Positions 57,450 to 64,000 of a stretch of 64,000 nucleotides of DNA are shown here, in pieces. A program made the position numbers and the translations under genes. Each line of letters opens with the position of its first letter. Position 1 is the stretch's first letter. The stretch is taken from positions 7,799,394 through 7,863,393 of the forward strand of contig NC_087084.1 of assembly GCF_026151205.1 (NCBI RefSeq). The letters are read 5' to 3'. Source of the DNA: Bolinopsis microptera. Its lineage: Eukaryota; Ctenophora; Tentaculata; Lobata; Bolinopsidae. The notes beneath the pieces were generated by a model. The model was not told the DNA's origin. It did not search any database and saw only the letters and a program-made list of their open reading frames with translations.

Positions 57450-58165
57450 CTCTAGATGTTAAGTTAACTCTTAGGCTCCAATCTTCCTTACTATACCTAC
57501 CACTCCTTCTTCCTTGATAAGAAGTAGATCCATCTGGAACAGTGAGCTGCTTCTTCCCTTCTATCCCGTACGAGCCTACTCAGCTCTCTCCAAAATGTTA
57601 ACAACCACTCCCGGTGCTAGAACTTTAACCGCATAATTATAACAGCACAATTCTTTCGCTTGAATCTCAGTCTGCTGTAAGACTGCTGTACCGGTAGAGT
57701 TTTTACTCGTATGATTCAGCAATCTGCTCTTTAGATGGTACCGTTACCTCCCGCCATAAGACTGTGCCGTCTTGGTGACCTTGAGAATATCATAAGGTCC
57801 GATATATAAAAGCACTATCCAATATCGAGACCCACTCAGGATCCCAAACCACGACTCCTTTCGGTCGTCTGTACTTGCTTTTTTCCTCCCAGCATGGACT
57901 AAGTCAATGATACTGTCTTACATCGCTGGCCTTGTTCTTATAAGTGTTCACTCGGCGCTCACAAGATAACATGTTCAGAGATCTGTTGCAGAACCTTGTC
58001 GTGCCGTCATTTATATACTCCTTGACTAAGAGCTACTTTACACCTACAGCAAAAATGTGCTAAATGATACCCATCCTCTCCTCACACTACTGTACTTGCA
58101 CTTACCATCCTCATCTTCGCCATAGAGGTGGTTAAGAGGGTGACGTACACAGCATCTAGCACGAA
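57450..58165 (-). pseudogene. LINE C-terminal fragment with endonuclease-type domain (copy 3)
   Basis: Minus-strand pieces read GVYK.RHDKVLQQISEH, GILSGSRYWIVLLYI, EVTVPSKEQIAESYE, then REEAAHCSRWIYFLSRKKEW, aligned with KDAAHCSRWIYLLSRKREWE of 52252-53022. Many stops and frameshifts. Nucleotide phrases show it is closer to copy 1 (11690-12302) than to copy 2. Confidence 0.7.
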
Positions 58166-58999
58166 TCCAATAAGTGAGTCTACAGTGCGTGTCGAAATAC
58201 ATTGCATGTACCCTTATATATTAATTGAGACAGAATTTTAATAAATCAACAAATTCTTAGAATTTAAAAAGGTAGAATTTAATTCTATGGCATTTATTGA
58301 AACCTGCTTTTTTAAAGTTGAGAATTGGTTTCAATTTCTAGAATATCACGATAATGTTGACTCAAAACTGTTTCAGGCAGCTATCAAGTCTCAAGATATG
58401 ACATAATTTGATAGAATGTTAGTACCAACGCTATCAGTGCATTCAAGTCGAGTTCTCGATACAGGTATTATAATTAGGTTCTATCGACCGTTTTTGTAGT
58501 CTTAACTCATTTTTATTTGTTATTATACGACCAATTAAAACCTAGCAAACCAGACTTCTTTATGTGCTAAATGTTACTTTAACCTTAATTATAGCAGCAT
58601 TGTGGCAGATATCCAGTTACATTTTTTCCAGCCGTATATTATAAATATACAGGGTGGGCCAAAAGTCAGTGTGCAAACGTTGGCATTAATAGCTCAGTCA
58701 CTGAGTGCCCAATTGAAATAATTGGTTCTGGTATGACTTAGTACCACCACTGGTTCGAGAAATTTGTCAAATCGAAACATATTTGTGTTCATTGTTTTCA
58801 AAAGAAGGTTCATTTTCGCATTTATTTGATAGTTTGGATAATCGGATCGAGCCAAATTTTATTGAATTGTGTTTGGCCATTTAAATTACGTTTGCTCTAA
58901 AAAAAATGAGAGTATATATATATTACTCATGCAACTAAGATAAATTGAGTATAAATACTCAATTTATCTTAGTTTAAGTTGCAAGTTATATAACTCATT
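58166..58999. other. No gene; element-end-like motif and palindrome
   Basis: TA followed by CAGGGTGGGCCAAAAGTCAG at 58650 resembles a mariner-type terminus; a loosely matching inverted end is at 62175-62195. 58933-58974 is a perfect palindrome of 20-bp arms around AA (AACTAAGATAAATTGAGTAT and complement). No exon was recognised. Confidence 0.5.
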
Positions 59000-59267
59000 T
59001 TCTAAAGGTCTCGTAAACTTTAATCAATTACAGAGGGTGTGGCCTCTTTTTCACTGAAAAGACGCCATCAGATTTCATTGCATTCTGGGACCAATTTTGG
59101 TGTGATTTAAAGTATCCTACAAATTGGTGTTTACTGTTTCGACTTTTGTAAAATCACTGTAACAATATAATCTGTATTCTTATAGTTTCAACCATAATAG
59201 TGAAATAGAGGGGCTGGCCAATAGCCACACCCTCTGTAATTGATTTAAGTCTACGAAACTTTCAGAA
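59000..59267. mobile_element. MITE with 44-bp terminal inverted repeats
   Basis: Left 59000-59043 (TTCTAAAGGTCTCGTAAACT, then AATCAATTACAGAGGGTGTG) matches the complement of 59224-59267 with about six mismatches. The interior of 180 bp has no frame. Target duplication is unclear (ATT on each side). Confidence 0.85.
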
Positions 59268-59481
59268 ATTTGTGTGTAATTCGGAGATAAATTAAACAAG
59301 TTGTTATCGGCCACCATGTGTAAACGGAATGTTCTAGCAGACTGTATAATACTATAACATACATTTTCTTACACACACATAATCTAATCTCTGGAATGTT
59401 GCTATGATATCAATGGCAATGTTTTGATACTGTGTATTATCATGATTATGCCTTACAGGCCGATCTTCCGATGGAGTTTCG

Positions 59482-59495
59482 GTTGCCATGGCAAC
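59482..59495. promoter_or_regulatory. Perfect X-box (RFX-binding) palindrome
   Basis: GTTGCCATGGCAAC is the exact symmetric RFX consensus. No confident gene starts within 300 bp on either side. A short frame begins at ATG 59700 (MNEIEKTKYYMFHPEVLSSQ) but lacks a good donor. Confidence 0.5.
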
Positions 59496-59999
59496 ACATC
59501 AATATGATAAAGAATTTGTAAACGCAGTCACAACTCTGTCGTGTACGGTGCGAGCGGTTATTTTATGATAGGTAACATCTACTTTTTCAGCATTTGCGGG
59601 ATGACCAGTTCACACGTATATTTTCGCAGACACAACTTCGCATAAAATTATATCCAATTATTCTATAACCAATTATCTACACGGACTTCTGTCTAAATAT
59701 GAATGAAATCGAGAAAACCAAATATTATATGTTTCATCCTGAAGTGCTGAGTTCTCAGGCAGTATAATCATGATCCTGATAGATATCGAAGTCTCCTTAA
59801 ATGATTGTCTCTACTGCTTAATATATCTGGATTGTCGTTGGGAGGCGATGCAGATTTGTTTACTTTTAAGGGGGAGGTTCTGCTCAGCAGGAGAAAGAGG
59901 TGATGCACATTTTGTATTTGTCTGATATGTAGGACTTGATCCACGTTTCCGTAAGTGCAATTTAAACGGTAACGAGTGGTTTTTGGATTTCTCCTGAAT

Positions 60000-60935
60000 A
60001 GGATACAAGGATACAAGGATACAAGGATACAAAAGTGATAATTATTTTATTGAGTTCACAATAGTTATAATTCTGAAATAATTTAAGTTACACACTTCTA
60101 ATCATTTACAAATGTGTAGGGATAAAATAGAAATGTTATAATATAATGCTATTTTCTTTAAGTAAATCAAATTTGTATGGTTCATGAGTTTATTTTGAGT
60201 TCCTAGAGCATTATGCACTTGCCAGTATTTGAGTGGAAATCTGGGCTCTTATAATAGGCTGTATATTGTTCGTTCACAGAGAGAATTGAATGGATTGCTC
60301 TTGCTGTGGCAGTAAATTTGGTAGGATCTAGATTTTTGTTGGAGAGCAGACCGGCTAGGTCAGTGATGTATTGGGGATAAAAGTTGAATTTTTCCCTAAC
60401 TGAGGAGTAAAGCAAACAGTCAATTAATACATGGCTTTCGTCCTCGATAGGTTTGAGCCCTTTACTGAAAAAGCAGTAAGTGCACCAACGTTCTTCTCTT
60501 GGTACAAGAGGGGTTTCGTATCTGCCCCTTTCAACGTAGAGGTTGTGGCAGCTGATACGAAACCTTGTCAAGCTTTTTCGAAAATCAGGTACTTTGATTA
60601 TTCGTAGGTATGCCTCTGGTTCAAAATCATGTTTAATTAAGTTATAGAATTCTAGTTTTGGTGAGGAGGCCTTGGCAGATTTCCAGGTATTCACGAATTC
60701 TTCCCTCATATTATGACTGATTTGGGTGGAGAGCTTAGATTTTGATGAAGATGAGTGGGGGAAGTTGTATTTGGTGAGAAGCTTTGAGATGTTGGTATAC
60801 CAAGGAAGGCCCAGCATGATCTGCTCGTGAAATGCAGCACAAGGTAGTTCATTTTCGGTGCTTTCAAGGCGACTATAGTAATCTATTGAATAAGAGCTGA
60901 GATTTTTGGCACTTCCCATATACTCGCACTTGATG
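60000..60935 (-). mobile_element. 5'-truncated LINE of a second lineage
   Basis: Minus-strand 60919-60203 is open for 238 codons and corresponds to an ORF2 C-terminus: TRFRISCHNLYVERGRYETP, then CTYCFFSKG and DESHVLIDCLLYSSVREKF, the usual R..S H..E.GR / C..C...H...C block. The 3' end at about 60000-60032 is a tandem of TTGTATCC units, an 8-bp tail like those of CR1-group LINEs. It differs from the 11-bp tails of the other family here. The RT domain is missing, so it is a dead copy. Confidence 0.8.
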
Positions 60936-60954
60936 CACTAGGATTCATGGACTG

Positions 60955-61420
60955 GACATTTAAGACGAGGCATGAGGAATAACGGGCACGTGCAGTGTAT
61001 CCTCTGAGGCGGTAGGAACTGCTGGTAGTGGTATAGTGGGAGCGCTGTTCCTGGCTGAAGAGGTGGATGTGGTCTGGGGTAGTGGTAGGGCATTTGAGTT
61101 TGAGGGAGGCTGGACCGGTGGTCGACTATTTCTGATAGGAGTCCGATCCTGGTTTGCATCGTTTCCAACAGTCTCCGTAACTATAACAATCCTGTGATCT
61201 GGTATTGGTTACTTAAACTTATTTAATTGAACATGGTGTTTGACGTTGGAGCTTATCACTTTACAGTTTACATCACCTTACCTGAATAATTGAATAGGAT
61301 GAATACTGAATAGCATTTATTAATGCTTTCTTTACCCGGAGAACTCTGTTTTACTTGTTCCTCGGTAACACAAGACCGTGAGCCGTGACACTTAGTCACA
61401 ATAATTAAGTCATAAGTCAG
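60955..61420 (-). CDS. Weak exon candidates next to the LINE
   Basis: One stretch (about 61420-61285) ends at a good donor, TTCAG|GTAAGG, after KCHGSRSCVTEEQVKQSSPG. Another (about 61185-60955) is open as IVIVTETVGNDANQDRTPIR through NSRPPVQPPSNSNALPLPQT. The phases of the two do not join cleanly. They may be parts of one proline-rich gene or of transposon ORF1; I do not recognise either. Confidence 0.25.
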
Positions 61421-61564
61421 AAAGAAGTCCATAATTCGTACACCCATGATTATGTTAAATATAGATTGACTCCAGTCTCCATTGTTCAATGATTTCGTCA
61501 AAATGTTTTAGGAAAATGTTCACAGATTTGTTAATTTTGGACTCAAATTAACGTTGAGAAAAAC

Positions 61565-61675
61565 TGAATTTATTTTGGAAAAATCCCGGCTAAAACCAAA
61601 ATCCCGGCCGGTACCGGTACAAAATCGCCAAATACCAGCCGGTATTCCGGCTGCGCCGGTTATATCCCGGTCGAG
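61565..61675. repeat. CCGG-rich repeat
   Basis: AATCCCGGCCGGTACCGGTA and CCAGCCGGTATTCCGGCTGC show iterated, self-complementary CCGG motifs. Similar tracts lie at 4269-4293 and 5025-5090. Downstream, TTCTCGTGCAATTTTAGATC matches the leader at 21560 and 22660. Confidence 0.6.
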
Positions 61676-63690
61676 TTCTGTCTGAGACCTAATCTTATCT
61701 ATTTCTCGTGCAATTTTAGATCAGACACAGTCATCTAAATTATTTAATAAGAAGGTTTAAATTATAAGCAATTAAAAACAGTTGGGACTATCATTGTTTG
61801 TGAGTACATATTATACGAATATAAGGTGGTTAATATAATTATAACACATTTAATATAAAACATTTAAGACACATTTTTTTATTCCTGCATTGTACTCATT
61901 AATTTAACTAGTAATATTATATAAAAACCACATTTCTATTTGTACAGGGAGCTGCTGGTAAACTACCGTCGCTATACATCGACTATGACTACAATCCTAT
62001 TTTTAAAAACAAACTACATACATATCTCACATTTGCGAGGACTGCTTCATCACAAGCAAAAAATCGACATTGGTAAATAAAGGTAGGTTCTTTTCACTGA
62101 CTTCGTTAAATGAGTTACATATTTTCACACAAATTACGTGCGTGATCATTAAAGGGTTGCTTGTGTGCAGTTACTTTTGGGCCAGCGCCACCCTGTTGGG
62201 AGTTTTCACATAAGTAAATTTGCCGATAATACAATTTTACTCATTCTGGACATGTTACCTATATTATCATTATACTAGTATTTCTTCAGGTCTGTCTTCT
62301 ATAACCACGATGAAAAGAAAAGCTGGGCGAAAACATTTGAGACTGCAGATTGCAGAACTGGAACACTCTATTTGAAGACAGTGGCTGCTGAGTGCTGAGC
62401 TGCATCAAATCTATCAGCATCATGTAACTTCGATCAGGAACAGACTCCATTTCATTTCCGACAACTAGCACCTGTTTTCCCTAGACTTACCAAGTATTAA
62501 GTAACTGCATTAGTATTAGGTTAAATTAAAGGCCCTACATCGAACAAGTCTAACAATTAAAACTTAAATGCAAGAGTGCACAATTTATCACTAAATATCT
62601 TCCTCTTTTAATTCTAATCAACACACGGTTTCGTCTTTGTTTCACCCAATCGTGCTGATAATCAGTAATCATGCACTCTGCACTCTAACTTCGAGATGTT
62701 TCAAAAGGGCTCCCGACGAGTTGAATTAGATCAATATTTTCTTTTGATACATAGATACTGATTGGGAGGTTCATCATACTATTCTTGTCACATGGTAACA
62801 ATTAACGATTAGCTGATCAGCTTCCAGCATCGACAGGCCGAAATCCATAAATATAATCAGTTGTAATAATAATTATGCACACCTATTAACGATTATCCAT
62901 CTGCCGATGATCGATTACCATTTAATATTTATCATCGTCCGGATCATCATAATATTTTAATTTAAAGTTACAATTGAACGGTGTTAAGAAAGATAATTTA
63001 AGAGAAATGTTTTGAAAGTGCCTGATTTCGAGTATAAGATCTGTACTGATACATTAATTTTCAGATTGTTATTATAGTTTATTTGTATTTTTTATATTAT
63101 CTTATCCGCACAAGTTCGGAAGCCATCTGAACGCTATTGCCAGACACAGGCATATATTTATTTTGGGGTATCATGCTCTCAGAAATTTCAACTCAGTCCG
63201 ATATTATAGTTATACTAACCTGCATTGCATAAGGTTAATTGTCTCGCAGTCTAGTGCATAAACCTTTTATTTTGCATAAACCCTTTATTTTGATTGGGAA
63301 AACTTTAGTTTAATGTGGTTACCGTCTCTAAAGTTGGCATGATAGTTAATAAACTCTTATCTATTATGTCACTGAAGATGACGCCTTGCAACATGTTTGA
63401 CGATGGCCTGTAGATTGATAGTTTGATCTAAGTATTTACAACAATTCATCTAGTTTGATTGATTCAAAGGGAAACAAATTCCTCTCTTATCTATTATGAC
63501 TATATTTAAATTCAATCCTGTAAAGTGATACTCCTTTTTTAGTAATTTATACATGTGTTTTCTCCTTCTGATTTTTAAACTATTACCGGTCACGCTGAAT
63601 AATAATGACATCAGTGAATTTAAAGATATCGTTAACATCACTCAGAAAATGCGCGTCTTTAGCGCGTGTCTTGTTGTTATGCATCAATCC
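61676..63690. other. No gene recognised
   Basis: About 2 kb of AT-rich sequence with no exon that I can support. 62175-62195 may be the other end of the mariner-like element (ACTTTTGGGCCAGCGCCACC). TTATTTTGCATAAACC is duplicated at 63265-63295. Confidence 0.4.
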
Positions 63691-63757
63691 TTCGGTAGAT
63701 CGGCGAGATGCACCACTGTGCCTCACCGAGCTGCGAAGGATTGACATCGTGAATCAA
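63691..63757 (+). repeat. 67-bp identical repeat, partner at 56522-56588
   Basis: Identical to 56522-56588; followed immediately by the repeat that is inverted at 29573-29800. Confidence 0.85.
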
Positions 63758-63774
63758 ATCGGAGATATACCTTC

Positions 63775-64000
63775 ATACGATACGTGTGATAGGAATGAGG
63801 ATCATATGCTGCTTAAGAGTTACCCGGTGGATCACATACTGCATACGTGGCTTGAACTGACCCGAAGGAATTGTGATCAGTGGATCACTTCGAAACACGT
63901 GATGTGAACCGACGAATCGTATTCGCAAGATCAATTCGAAATAAGTGACGTGAACCGACCCGACGAATCACTTAATGGTCCATAAGAAGGATAGGATGTG
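63775..64000 (-). repeat. Repeat continuing past the right edge, inverted partner at 29573-29800
   Basis: Shares blocks GATCATATGCTGCTTA, GTGGATCACATACTG, GACCCGAAGGAATT and CGACGAATC in inverted order and orientation with 29573-29800. Ends within the repeat at the window edge. Confidence 0.75.

Overview
This window is nuclear DNA from an animal, and it is dominated by repeats. It is AT-rich, has GT-AG introns, and holds only a few host genes among many transposon remains. A 7TM receptor with LDL-receptor class A modules (GRL101-like), APE-type and RTE-type LINEs, FLYWCH/Mutator-like transposases and a pogo-like DDE transposase together suggest an invertebrate metazoan (cnidarian, placozoan, ctenophore or lophotrochozoan grade). 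The sequence alone does not fix the phylum. Nothing prokaryotic or viral was recognised, and no rRNA, tRNA or CRISPR array was found.

Host genes. (1) 74-1511 (-): a WD40-repeat gene with four exons in consistent phase, running off the left edge, with an RFX/X-box-like site about 206 bp upstream. (2) 6045-6236 (-): the last exon of an unidentified gene. (3) 14233-17570 (+): an LDLa-7TM receptor with a signal-peptide exon, broken by one in-frame TAA just before TM6. (4) 20642-20968 (+): an exon of an unidentified multi-pass membrane protein. (5) 23782-26788 (-): a six-exon ankyrin-type gene with a very long CA/TG microsatellite in an intron. (6) 53294-53517 (-): a probable first exon with a Tudor-like domain. 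Weaker exon candidates lie at 45850-46050 (+), 48580-48765 (-) and 60955-61420 (-).

Mobile DNA. One APE-type LINE family occurs three times, always on the minus strand: 6669-8116 with a clear target-site duplication, 32566-34640, and the nearly complete 34652-38700. A separate LINE ORF1-like gene lies at 30587-31468 (+). There is an RTE fossil (5263-5876), a second LINE lineage with an 8-bp tandem tail (60000-60935), and three copies of a LINE C-terminus with a zinc knuckle and a restriction-like endonuclease-type domain (11690-12302, 52252-53022, 57450-58165). There are two broken FLYWCH/MULE elements (44109-45268, 54655-55230), a pogo-like fossil between 40-bp inverted repeats with TA target duplications (50738-51519), and an RT-like fossil (46770-47260).

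Small elements and repeats. Several MITE-like insertions carry visible target duplications (9628-9713, 9791-9937, 10956-11090, 22020-22130, 42158-42266). Others are a 138-bp-arm perfect palindrome (2142-2474), a 1.1-kb element with iterated sub-terminal motifs (12303-13428), a 58-bp minisatellite family (21.6-22.9, 28.1 and 29.8-30.1 kb), an inverted tandem array (43453-43677), a GC-rich array (41071-41424) and several widely spaced inverted repeat pairs.

The host genes look unrelated to one another and I see no operon-like or pathway clustering. I found no clearly new multi-gene system. The points most worth a second look are the receptor's lone stop codon, the X-boxes, the intronic TG tract, the insertion/empty-site pairs and the unclassified inverted-repeat elements.
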